From contig JAKBWB010000039.1 of NCBI GenBank assembly GCA_021843755.1, positions 124,001 to 188,000 on the forward strand: a stretch of 64,000 nucleotides of DNA. Direction: 5' to 3'. Positions 1 through 8,600 of this stretch are shown in pieces. The translations under genes and the position numbers were made by a program. Source of the DNA: Pseudomonadota bacterium (GTDB lineage Bacteria; Pseudomonadota; Gammaproteobacteria; Steroidobacterales; Steroidobacteraceae). How positions within the stretch are numbered: position 1 is the first letter of the stretch; each line of letters starts with the position of its first letter. A model generated the notes under the pieces. That model searched no databases, had not been told where the DNA came from, and saw nothing but the letters and a program-made list of their open reading frames with translations.

Positions 1-554
1 TGGACGTTGCGCCCGCGCAGCTCGGCCAGCGAGCGGATGTAAGCCACCGAGTCGTTGAGAATCTTGCGCTGCTCGGCGCTCATCGGCGGCCCGCTCGCGC
101 GGCCCTTGCCCGTCGGCGGGGCCGGCGTCGAGCCGCCCAGGCTCACCGGCGTGGCCGCCCCGAGGTTCGTGGCCGGGGCCATCGCCGCGATGGGACAGGC
201 GTAGAGAATGTAGGTGCCCGCGCTCGCAGCGCGCGCTCCGGAGGGCGCGACGTAGCCCACCACGGGCATGGGAGCGGCGAGGATGGCCTTGACGATCTCG
301 CGCATGGACGTCTCGAGACCCCCGGGGGTGTCGATTTCCAGAATGACGAAGGGGCTGCCTCGCCGGGCCGCCGTGTGCAGGCCGTGCACGACGTATCGCG
401 CGCTCGCCGGTCCGATGGCCCCGCTCAGATCGAGCCCGATCGCCACGCGCGAGGGGGCCGCCGGAGCGGCCGGCGCCGCGGCCCGAGCCGTCGCGAGCCC
501 TCCGGCGAGCCCCAGCATCAGCGCGGGCAGCAACGCTTTCATACGGAGATTCAT
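1..554 (-). CDS. NfeD-family membrane-bound serine protease (ClpP class), N-terminal part
   Basis: The gene runs off the left edge, so only about 184 N-terminal residues are visible. An N-terminal signal sequence (hydrophobic stretch around residues 7-25) is followed by a ClpP/S49-like protease domain. It holds the phrase EIDTPGG near residue 73 and [10 protein letters not shown] near residue 106, in which the serine at about 111 is the expected nucleophile of this family. Family knowledge: NfeD1b proteins have this periplasmic protease domain followed by membrane segments and an OB-fold, and usually sit beside a stomatin/SPFH gene. Neither the rest of the protein nor a partner is visible here. 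The ATG at 554 is preceded by AGAGG; a second ATG at 542 is possible. Ala-rich linkers are seen around residues 24-35. Confidence 0.85.
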   Translation of the reverse strand, partial: MNLRMKALLPALMLGLAGGLATARAAAPAAPAAPSRVAIGLDLSGAIGPASARYVVHGLHTAARRGSPFVILEIDTPGGLETSMREIVKAILAAPMPVVGYVAPSGARAASAGTYILYACPIAAMAPATNLGAATPVSLGGSTPAPPTGKGRASGPPMSAEQRKILNDSVAYIRSLAELRGRNV

Positions 555-653
555 TATCCTCTTGCGCCGCGACCGGGCAACTTGCGTCCATCACCGATAT
601 GCGCAGAGGCACCCGACTGCGCGCAGCGCACCGGACGCACCGCAGTCGGCGAC

Positions 654-1121
654 CTACCGTTCGAGCGGCTTGACGTACACCCGCTGCGTCTTGGCGAGAA
701 CGTAATCGAGCGCGGGGTAGAAAAAATGCGCCTCCGTACGCAAGGCATTCGAACGCACCACGATCCGCTCCAGACCGTGTCCCCGAGCCCAGCGCTCCGC
801 GCGCTGCACCAGCTGCCGGCCCACGCCGGCACGGCGGACGAGCGCTCCGACGACCAGACCCAGAATCTCGGCGGCCGGGCCGCCCTCGAGCGAAATCACC
901 CGGCCGACGTGGATCCAACCGGCCAACCCGCTTATCGGCTCCGACGGCGTACCGCCACGCTCGGCGACGAAGACGGCGTGATCGGGCCGCTCGGCCAGCA
1001 ATGCCAGACGCTGGCGCAGGATCTCAGCATCGGCTCGGTAGCCGAGTTCCTCGGTCAGTTGCGCGAGCGCCGGCGCATCGGTTGCGGCCGCCGCCCGCAG
1101 GGTCAACGCGGTATCGGTCAT
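654..1121 (-). CDS. GNAT-family N-acetyltransferase
   Basis: A 155-residue single-domain GNAT acetyltransferase, predicted to move an acetyl group from acetyl-CoA to an unknown amine. The acetyl-CoA binding motif A is visible as RRAGVGRQLV at residues 97-106, after the beta4 strand region around EILGLVVGALV. The C-terminal part (RSNALRTEAHFFYPALDY) is typical of small acetyltransferases in which the last strands shape the acceptor pocket. The ATG at 1121 is chosen because GGAG lies just upstream and because the reading frame before it is not protein-like. It lies about 100 bp upstream of the NfeD gene on the same strand and may be transcribed with it. The substrate cannot be told from the sequence. 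Confidence 0.85.
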   Translation of the reverse strand: MTDTALTLRAAAATDAPALAQLTEELGYRADAEILRQRLALLAERPDHAVFVAERGGTPSEPISGLAGWIHVGRVISLEGGPAAEILGLVVGALVRRAGVGRQLVQRAERWARGHGLERIVVRSNALRTEAHFFYPALDYVLAKTQRVYVKPLER

Positions 1122-1233
1122 GGGTGCTCCAGTGCCGTTGTCGTTTCGTCTCTTGCCCGTACACGCCGTGCGGGACTGGGTCGCCGGCCCGGCGCGACGC
1201 CTCCGCCACGGCGTGCGCGGCCGCACGAGAGGC

Positions 1234-3402
1234 TCATCGGCGCGGATTGCGCGGCAAGCCCGTGTGTTGGGTACGGAAGGAGGCGGCGCGGCGTGGACCC
1301 CGGCGGCCGGTCGGCACCCGGTGCGACCCAACATGAGAATTCCTGGCGCGAGAGTTCCCGCCCGTCCCCGCCGGCTGGTACGCCGGTACGAGCTGACCGG
1401 CGCCGCTGCCGATCAGATCGGCCCGCCCCATGCGCCGCAGTGCTTCGCGCAGCAGCGGCCAGTTGTTGGGATCATGGTAGCGCAGGAAGGCCTTGTGCAG
1501 CCGCCGTACCTTCAGCCCTTTCGGGACGTGCACGTCCCCGCCGCTGCGGCGCACGCGCCGCAGCGGATTCTTGCCCGAATGATACATGGCGGTGGCGCTC
1601 GCCATCGGCGCGGGCAGGAACGCCTGCACCTGATCGGCACGGAAGCCATTGCGTTTCAGCCACAGCGCGAGTTCCAGCATGTCCTCGTCGCGGGTGCCGG
1701 GGTGGGCGGCAATGAAGTACGGGATGAGGTATTGCTCCTTGCCCGCCTCGCGCGAGTAACGATCGAACAGTGCCTTGAAGCGGTCGTATGCGCCGATGCC
1801 GGGCTTCATCATCAGCGACAGCGGCTCCTCGGAAATCGCCTCCGGGGCGATCTTGAGGTACCCGCCGGTGTGATGCTGCGCGAGCTCCTTGACGTACTCG
1901 GGCGACTCGACCGCAAGGTCGTAACGGACACCGGAGGCAATCAGCACCTTGCGAATGCCGGGCAGCGCACGCACGCTGCGATACAAGCGGATGAGCGGCG
2001 CGTGATCGGTGTCGAGGTTCGGGCAGATCCCCGGGTAGACACACGAGGGCCGCCGGCATGCGCTCTCGATCTCGCGACTGCGGCACGCCAGACGGTACAT
2101 GTTGGCGGTCGGTCCGCCGAGGTCCGAGATCACACCGGTGAAACCGGGCACCTGGTCACGGATCGCCTCGACTTCGCGTACCACCGACTGCTCGGAGCGG
2201 CTCTGGATGATGCGTCCTTCGTGCTCGGTGATCGAGCAGAACGAGCAGCCGCCGAAGCAGCCGCGTTGGATCGCCACCGAAAAACGGATCATCTTGTAGG
2301 CCGGGATGTTGGCCGCGCCGTAGCGCGGGTGCGGTGTGCGCTGGTAGGGACGCTCATACACCCAGTCTAGCTCCGCGGTGGTGAGCGGAATCGGCGGCGG
2401 ATTGAGCCACACGTCGAGGTCGCCGTGCCGCTGCACCAGGGCCCGCGCGTTGCCCGGATTCGACTCCAGATGCAGGATGCGCGAGGCATGCGCGTACAAC
2501 ACCGGATCATCCGCCACTTGCTCGTACGAGGGCATCCGGACGACGCTGCGTGCCCGGTCGGCGTTCTTGACGCGGCGCACGAAACGCACGACGGTCTCGG
2601 CGGACGCGCCCGGCGCCGCGGCGCCCGCCTCGGACGGGCGCTGCTCTGACATGGCGTAGGGATCGGGGTGCGGCTCGAGGGGGCCCGGCGCATCGAGATG
2701 GGTCGAGTCGATCTCGATCCACCCCGACGGCACGGATCTGCGCACGAACGCCGTGCCCCGGATGTCGGTCAGTTCGTGAATCGGCTCGCCCGCCGCCAGG
2801 CGATGGGCGATCGCGCAGACCTGCCGCTCGCCGTTGCCGTACACGAGCAGATCCGCCTTGGCGTCCAGCAGCACGGAGCGGCGGACTTTCTCCGACCAGT
2901 AATCGAAATGCGCAATGCGCCGCAGCGACGCTTCGATTCCACCGATGATGACGGGCACGTCCTTGAACACCTCGCGCACGCGCTGGGCATACACGATCAC
3001 CGAGCGGTCCGGGCGGCCTCCCCCCACACCCTCCGGCGTGTACGCATCATCGCTGCGCACCCGCCGATCCGCCGTGTACCGGTTCACCATCGAGTCCATA
3101 TTGCCGGCGGTGATGCCGAAGAACAGGTTGGGCCGGCCGAGCGCGGCGAACGGCGTCGCGCTGTGCCAGTCGGGCTGCGCGATGATCCCGACGCGAAAGC
3201 CCTGCCCCTCCAGCACGCGCCCGATGATGGCCATGCCGAAACTCGGCAGGTCCACGTACGCATCGCCCGTCACCAGGATGATGTCGCAGCTGTCCCAGCC
3301 GAGCGCGTCCATCTCCGCGCGCGTCATGGGCAGGAAAGGCGCAGTGCCGAAACACGCGGCCCAGTGCTGGCGATAACCCGTGATGTCGCGTGCGGTCTGC
3401 AT
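1234..3402 (-). CDS. ygiQ: YgiQ-family (UPF0313) radical SAM protein
   Basis: A 722-residue member of the YgiQ family, which combines an N-terminal B12-binding-like region with a radical SAM core. The 4Fe-4S cluster motif CxxxCxxC is present as C382-FGG-C386-SF-C389, in the expected context [12 protein letters not shown]. The N-terminus ([20 protein letters not shown]) matches the usual start of the family, which supports the ATG at 3402. The C-terminal 40 residues are basic and low in complexity. The family is conserved in many bacteria but its reaction is unknown; assignment is by the motif and the characteristic N-terminal phrase. The next gene upstream on the same strand is the NamZ homologue, 116 bp away. 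Confidence 0.92.
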   Translation of the reverse strand: MQTARDITGYRQHWAACFGTAPFLPMTRAEMDALGWDSCDIILVTGDAYVDLPSFGMAIIGRVLEGQGFRVGIIAQPDWHSATPFAALGRPNLFFGITAGNMDSMVNRYTADRRVRSDDAYTPEGVGGGRPDRSVIVYAQRVREVFKDVPVIIGGIEASLRRIAHFDYWSEKVRRSVLLDAKADLLVYGNGERQVCAIAHRLAAGEPIHELTDIRGTAFVRRSVPSGWIEIDSTHLDAPGPLEPHPDPYAMSEQRPSEAGAAAPGASAETVVRFVRRVKNADRARSVVRMPSYEQVADDPVLYAHASRILHLESNPGNARALVQRHGDLDVWLNPPPIPLTTAELDWVYERPYQRTPHPRYGAANIPAYKMIRFSVAIQRGCFGGCSFCSITEHEGRIIQSRSEQSVVREVEAIRDQVPGFTGVISDLGGPTANMYRLACRSREIESACRRPSCVYPGICPNLDTDHAPLIRLYRSVRALPGIRKVLIASGVRYDLAVESPEYVKELAQHHTGGYLKIAPEAISEEPLSLMMKPGIGAYDRFKALFDRYSREAGKEQYLIPYFIAAHPGTRDEDMLELALWLKRNGFRADQVQAFLPAPMASATAMYHSGKNPLRRVRRSGGDVHVPKGLKVRRLHKAFLRYHDPNNWPLLREALRRMGRADLIGSGAGQLVPAYQPAGTGGNSRARNSHVGSHRVPTGRRGPRRAASFRTQHTGLPRNPRR

Positions 3403-3518
3403 GTTCTGTGGAATCCGGCGCCCGGCGGCGGCCTCAAGCGGCCGCGCGTGCGGGCCAGTCGGACAACGGAGAGCGGGCAGCAGCCGGAGCGTGAGCTACG
3501 CCAGCCGTGGATCGCAGG

Positions 3519-4724
3519 TCAGTATATCAAGAACGCGCGCCGCTCGTCCTGCCACGCGGCTTCGTCCGCGGCCGCCAACATATCGAGATCGCTCACCGCG
3601 GCCGCCGGATCGTCCACCCAGCGCCGCAGCACCTCGCCGCCGTTGATCACGTCGATGGCCAGCCGCTCGCGCTCGTACTCATAGGGAAAGTCGCGCCACA
3701 ACGGATAGTCCGGCCGCAGCTGCCGCAGCGCCTTGAAGGCGAGCGCCACCAGCCGCCAGGGTCTGAACGCCGGATGCTCGTAGTGGGAGGGATCCTCGAC
3801 GTGCAGCTGCAGCCCCGAGCACAGCGTACCGCCGTGCTTCTGGAACGTGGGCTCGAACCAGCACCGCCGCAGCCGGCAGCCGGCGAGCCACGCCGGCGCC
3901 AGGGCATGCATCGCGGCCAGCAGCGCCGAGGCGTCCAAGTCCGGGGCGCCGAACAGCTCGAGCGGCCGGGTCGTGCCGCGCCCCTCCGACAGCGATGTCC
4001 CCTCGATCATCACGGTGCCGGGGTAGCAGCGTGCCATGAACACGTTGGGCGCGTTGGGACTGGGGTTGATCCAGGTGCGCTGTCCGAGCGGCCAGCCGTG
4101 GCCGGGCGGCGCGTGCGGATTCCATCCCTCGAGGGCGACGACCTGACAGTCCACGTCGAGCTGCAGAATGTGCACGAACCAGCGCGCGAGTTCCCCGAGC
4201 GTCATCCCGTGGCGCATCGGCATGGGCGCGGCGCCCACGAAGCTCTCGCAGCCCGGCTGCAGGCGCAGGCCCTCGACCGGCCGCCCGATCGGATTGGGCC
4301 GATCGAGCACCCAGATGCTCTTGTGGTGATGCGCACATGCCTCCAATACGTAGCGCAGTGTCGTCACGAACGTGTAGACACGGCAGCCGAGATCCTGCAG
4401 ATCGACCAGCAGCACGTCGAAGGTGTCCATCATCTGCGCGGTAGGACGGCGCACGTCACCGTACAGACTGAACACCGGGATCCCATGCACGGGATCGGTG
4501 AAGTCGGGCGACTCCATCATGTTGTCCTGTTTGTCCCCGCGCAGCCCGTGCTGGGGGCCGAAGGCTGCGCTCAGACGCACATCACCCAGCGCGGCCAGCG
4601 CGTCGAGGCTGTGCGTCAGCCCCCGAGTGACCGAGGCCGGGTGCGCCAGCAGCGCCACCCTGCGGCCCGCCAGGGGGGCGCGCAGCGCCGGTTCAGTAAG
4701 CAGACGATCGATGCCGAATTTCAT
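3519..4724 (-). CDS. DUF1343 / NamZ-type exo-beta-N-acetylmuramidase homologue
   Basis: A 401-residue DUF1343 protein. Characteristic features are AFGPQHGLRGDKQDNM (about residues 54-69), DVLLVDLQDLGCRVYTF (about 104-120) and DRPNPIGR (about 141-148). DUF1343 contains Bacillus subtilis NamZ (YbbC), an exo-N-acetylmuramidase acting on peptidoglycan fragments (CAZy GH171). A role in cell-wall sugar recovery is inferred from that. The protein starts MKFGIDRLLTEPALRAP and shows no signal peptide, unlike secreted NamZ, so it would act in the cytoplasm unless the true start is elsewhere. It is followed on the same strand by ygiQ and preceded, 38 bp upstream, by the DOMON-like gene. Confidence 0.85.
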   Translation of the reverse strand: MKFGIDRLLTEPALRAPLAGRRVALLAHPASVTRGLTHSLDALAALGDVRLSAAFGPQHGLRGDKQDNMMESPDFTDPVHGIPVFSLYGDVRRPTAQMMDTFDVLLVDLQDLGCRVYTFVTTLRYVLEACAHHHKSIWVLDRPNPIGRPVEGLRLQPGCESFVGAAPMPMRHGMTLGELARWFVHILQLDVDCQVVALEGWNPHAPPGHGWPLGQRTWINPSPNAPNVFMARCYPGTVMIEGTSLSEGRGTTRPLELFGAPDLDASALLAAMHALAPAWLAGCRLRRCWFEPTFQKHGGTLCSGLQLHVEDPSHYEHPAFRPWRLVALAFKALRQLRPDYPLWRDFPYEYERERLAIDVINGGEVLRRWVDDPAAAVSDLDMLAAADEAAWQDERRAFLIY

Positions 4725-4761
4725 GCACGAACTCGCAAGCGCTGCCGGGCAACGGACACGT

Positions 4762-5397
4762 TCACCTCCAATGCAATGTCAGGACGAAGGCGTCCGGGTG
4801 GTGAAAATCCGGCCGCCCCGACCCATGCCGAAGAGCCCAATATGACAGAGTCCCCGTTTCGTCCTCCACTATCGCGCTCAAGGCCAGGCGAAGCTCCCGT
4901 CCCGCCTGCGCACCGGGGACGGGCAGATGAACCAGCGCCTCGAGCGCCAGCGCGTCCTCTTGCGCGGCAGGGGCCGCGGCTGCCGCCTGCGCCCGTTCAC
5001 GCTGGCCGATGGTGATCGACACCGGCTGCGGCAGGTCCGCCGGCATCATGCCGTCACGATATGCGGCGAACTGATATGCCTGCCAACGGCCTGACGGTGC
5101 GAAGTTCAGCTCCAGGTACCCCGGATCGTCAGCGCGGCGAACGAAGGCCTCGAAGCAGGTATGCCGCCACAGCGCATCGGCCCGCGCACCGTCGGCCTCG
5201 GCTGGCACGCGGACACGATGCAAGTCGCCCCGCAGCAGGAACTGCAGGATCAGGGCCTGCGGTGGGACCGCAAACACCCGAGCCGTGATCGACTCGACGG
5301 GTCCGCGCGGAACCCGCGGGTGCGGCAGGAGATGATGGTGCGTCACGACGCCATGATGCCCGTCGGTGGGCGCTTGCGCCATCTGCGCAATCCTCAT
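4762..5397 (-). CDS. DOMON-like domain protein
   Basis: A protein of about 211 residues resembling the DOMON-like conserved hypothetical proteins of proteobacteria: a beta-sandwich with features such as LWRHTCFEAFV, YLELNFAPSGRWQAYQF near the middle and SYWALRHGSGRPDFHH near the C-terminus. DOMON folds often bind haem or sugars, but no ligand residues can be assigned with confidence. Two starts are plausible. The ATG at 5397 gives MRIAQMAQ; the ATG at 5382 (MAQAP) has AGGA at a suitable distance. There is no signal peptide. It lies upstream of the NamZ homologue on the same strand, 38 bp away, so co-transcription is likely. Function unknown. Confidence 0.72.
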   Translation of the reverse strand: MRIAQMAQAPTDGHHGVVTHHHLLPHPRVPRGPVESITARVFAVPPQALILQFLLRGDLHRVRVPAEADGARADALWRHTCFEAFVRRADDPGYLELNFAPSGRWQAYQFAAYRDGMMPADLPQPVSITIGQRERAQAAAAAPAAQEDALALEALVHLPVPGAQAGRELRLALSAIVEDETGTLSYWALRHGSGRPDFHHPDAFVLTLHWR

Positions 5398-5567
5398 GGC
5401 CGTTGTGCGGTTTCGCGGACGCTTGACCGGGCCGGGGGTGTCCTGCAACGACAGTGGCGCGAGGCGATCCGCGCGGGCACCCGTACAGTACCCGGGAACT
5501 CCGCGTGCTGTACGAATCATTCCGCCTGCGCGATTGGCGTATACCGCCCCCGGGATGTGCTTTCCGG

Positions 5568-5604
5568 TAGAATCACGAAGAACCGCGCGCTATTGACGCG
5601 CGGT
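5568..5604 (+). promoter_or_regulatory. Possible -10 box and leader hairpin before uvrA
   Basis: TAGAAT at 5568-5573 resembles a sigma70 -10 box, but no convincing -35 box lies 16-18 bp upstream. It is followed by a perfect inverted repeat, ACCGCGCG (5582-5589) and CGCGCGGT (5597-5604) with a 7-nt loop, 35 bp before the uvrA start codon. No LexA-type box was recognised. This is a weak prediction. Confidence 0.3.
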
Positions 5605-5638
5605 ACTCCCTGAGTTGAATCGTCGCAGGATTGAGGGA

Positions 5639-8600
5639 ATGACCGACGCTCCTCGAGACGTCATCCGCGTACGCGGCGCACGCCAGAACAACCTGAAGAA
5701 CCTCGATCTCGACCTGCCGCTCAACGAGCTGATCGTCGTGACGGGCGTCTCGGGCTCGGGCAAGTCCTCGCTCGTCTTCGATACGCTCTACGCCGAGGGC
5801 CAACGCCGATACGTCGAGACGTTCTCGCCCTATGCGCGCCAGTTCCTCGATCGCATGGACAAGCCGCAGGTCGATGCGATCACGGGGATTCCCCCGGCCA
5901 TTGCCATCGATCAGACCAACCCGGTGCGCACCTCACGCTCCACGGTCGGCACGATGACCGAGCTCAACGATCATCTGAAGCTGCTGTTCGCGCGCACCGC
6001 GACGCTCCATTGTCAGCGGTGCGGCCAGCCGGTGCGCCGCGACAGCGCCGACACCATCCACGCGGACCTCGTCGCACGAGCGGCGGCGGCCGGCGATCCG
6101 CGGCTGATGGTGACGTTCCCGGTCACCGTACCGGCCAACTTCCAGGAAAGCGAGGTCCGCGCACTGCTGGAGAAGCAGGGCTATACCCGCTTCATCGAGC
6201 GCCCGGTCGACCGCGCCGCGCCGCGCCGGCAGCCGGCCCGGCGGCGGCGCAAGTCCACGCCCGAGCCGGAGATCGCCCTCGAAGTCGTTCAGGACCGCTT
6301 CCGCGCCGCTCGCGCCGAGCGCAGCCGCATCATGGAGGCGCTCGAAGCGGCACTGCGTGTGGGGCGGGGCAAGGTGAACATCCGCGTGACCGACGAGAGC
6401 GATCCGCCCAACACCCTGGCGATCTGGCGCTACTCGAGCGGCCTGCACTGCGCCGAGTGCGATCTCTCCTACCAGGAGCCCACCCCGAGCCTGTTCTCGT
6501 TCAACTCTCCGCTCGGCGCCTGCGAGACCTGCCGCGGGTTCGGGCGCGTCATCGGCATCGACTATGGGCTGGTGGTGCCGGACGACGCCAAGACATTGCG
6601 CGGCGGCGCGGTCAGGCCTTGGCAAACTCAGTCCTATCGCGAATGTCAGGAGGATCTGGAGAAGTTCGCGCGCAAGCGCGGCGTGCCGCTCGACACGCCA
6701 TGGCGCGAGCTGTCCGCCGAGCAGCGTCGCTGGGTCATCGAGGGCGAAGGCGCGTGGAACAAGGGCGTGTGGTACGGCGCTCAGCGGTTCTTCGCCTGGC
6801 TCGAGAGCCGCTCATACAAGATGCACGTGCGCGTGCTGCTCTCGCGCTACCGCGCCTATACTCCATGCGAGACGTGCGGCGGCGCGCGCCTGAAGACCCA
6901 GGGTCTGCTGTGGCGCGTGGGCGATCACGAGTCGGCCCGTGCGGCGCTTGGGGCCGCCCCGCCCTTCCGGCCGCGCGGCGCAGAGTGGAGCGACGAGGTG
7001 CTGCAGCGTCTGCCGGGCCTGTCCATCCACGACCTGATGCTGCTGCCGGTGGCGCGCGCACGCGAGTTTTTCGAGCGGTTGCACCTCCCGAAGCCGCTCG
7101 ATGAAGCCACCGAGCTGCTGCTCGGCCAGGTGCGCGCACGCTTCGGCTACCTCGCCGACGTCGGTCTGGGGTATCTGACGCTCGACCGCCAGTCGCGCAC
7201 GCTCTCCGGCGGCGAGGTCCAGCGCATCAACCTGACCACCGCGCTCGGCACCTCGCTGGTCAACACTCTGTTCGTGCTCGACGAGCCCTCCATCGGATTG
7301 CACCCGCGCGACATGCAGCGGGTGATCACGGTGATGAAGCGCCTGCGGGATGCCGGCAATTCATTGCTGGTGGTGGAGCACGATCCGCAGATCATGCTGG
7401 AAGCCGACCGGATTCTCGATCTCGGGCCGGGCGCCGGCGAGCGCGGCGGCGACATCGTCTTCTTCGGCACGCCGCGCGAGATCCGCCGCAGCGCACACTC
7501 GCTCACCGGGCAATACCTGAGCGGCAGACGCCACGCCGGCAGCGAGCGGGCGGCCATCGGAGAACGGAGCGGAGCGGATACCCGAGGGGAGACGTCCAGG
7601 CGCCCGCCCGCAGCCCTGGCAAAGTCGGCATCGCGCGCTGAGCGGGTCCGCGGCGCAGCCTCCGCCGTGCCCCACGGGGAAGTCGTGGCCGAGGCTCGCT
7701 CGAATCGCTGGTTGGAGCTGCGCGGCGTCACACAACACAACCTCAAGAGCATCGATGCGCGTATCCCGCTGAAGCGCTTGGTCTGTGTGACGGGAGTATC
7801 CGGTTCGGGCAAGTCGACACTCATCGAGGACGTTCTCTACCCCGCGCTGCTGAAGTACCACGGCAAGCCGACCGAAGCGCCCGGCGCATTCACGGCACTC
7901 GCGGGCGCCGAGCTCATCGATGACGTGGTGATGGTCGATCAGAGCCCGATCGGCCGCACCACACGATCCAACCCCGCCAGCTACGTCGGCGCCTTCGACG
8001 CCATCCGCTCGCTGTTCGCCGCCGAGCCGGCGGCAACCGAGCGCAAATACACCGCCGGCACGTTCAGCTTCAACTCGGGCACCGGGCACTGCCCGACCTG
8101 CAACGGCAACGGCTTCGAGCACGTCGAGATGCAGTTCCTCTCGGATGTATATCTGCGCTGTCCGGACTGCAACGGACGTCGCTATCGCGACGAGGTGCTG
8201 GACATTCGCCGCGAAGGTGCCGACGGACGTCGCGCGAACATCGCCGAGGTGCTGGAGATGACCATTACCGGGGCGCTGGCGTTCTTCAGCGACTCCCGCG
8301 AGGTGTGCCAGCGTCTCGCGCCGCTGGCCGACGTCGGCCTGGAGTATGTCACGCTCGGGCAGCCGGTACCGACCCTCTCCGGCGGCGAAGCGCAGCGGCT
8401 GAAGCTCGCGGGGCACCTCGCGCAGGCCGGCTCCGTGCTCTCGAGCATCACGCACAAGGGCAAGCTCTTTCTGTTCGACGAGCCGACCACGGGGCTGCAC
8501 TTCCAGGACGTCACCCGACTGCTCGGCGCGTTTCGCAAACTGCTCGCCGCGGGCCACTCGCTGCTGGTCATCGAGCACAACCTCGACGTGATCCGCGCCT

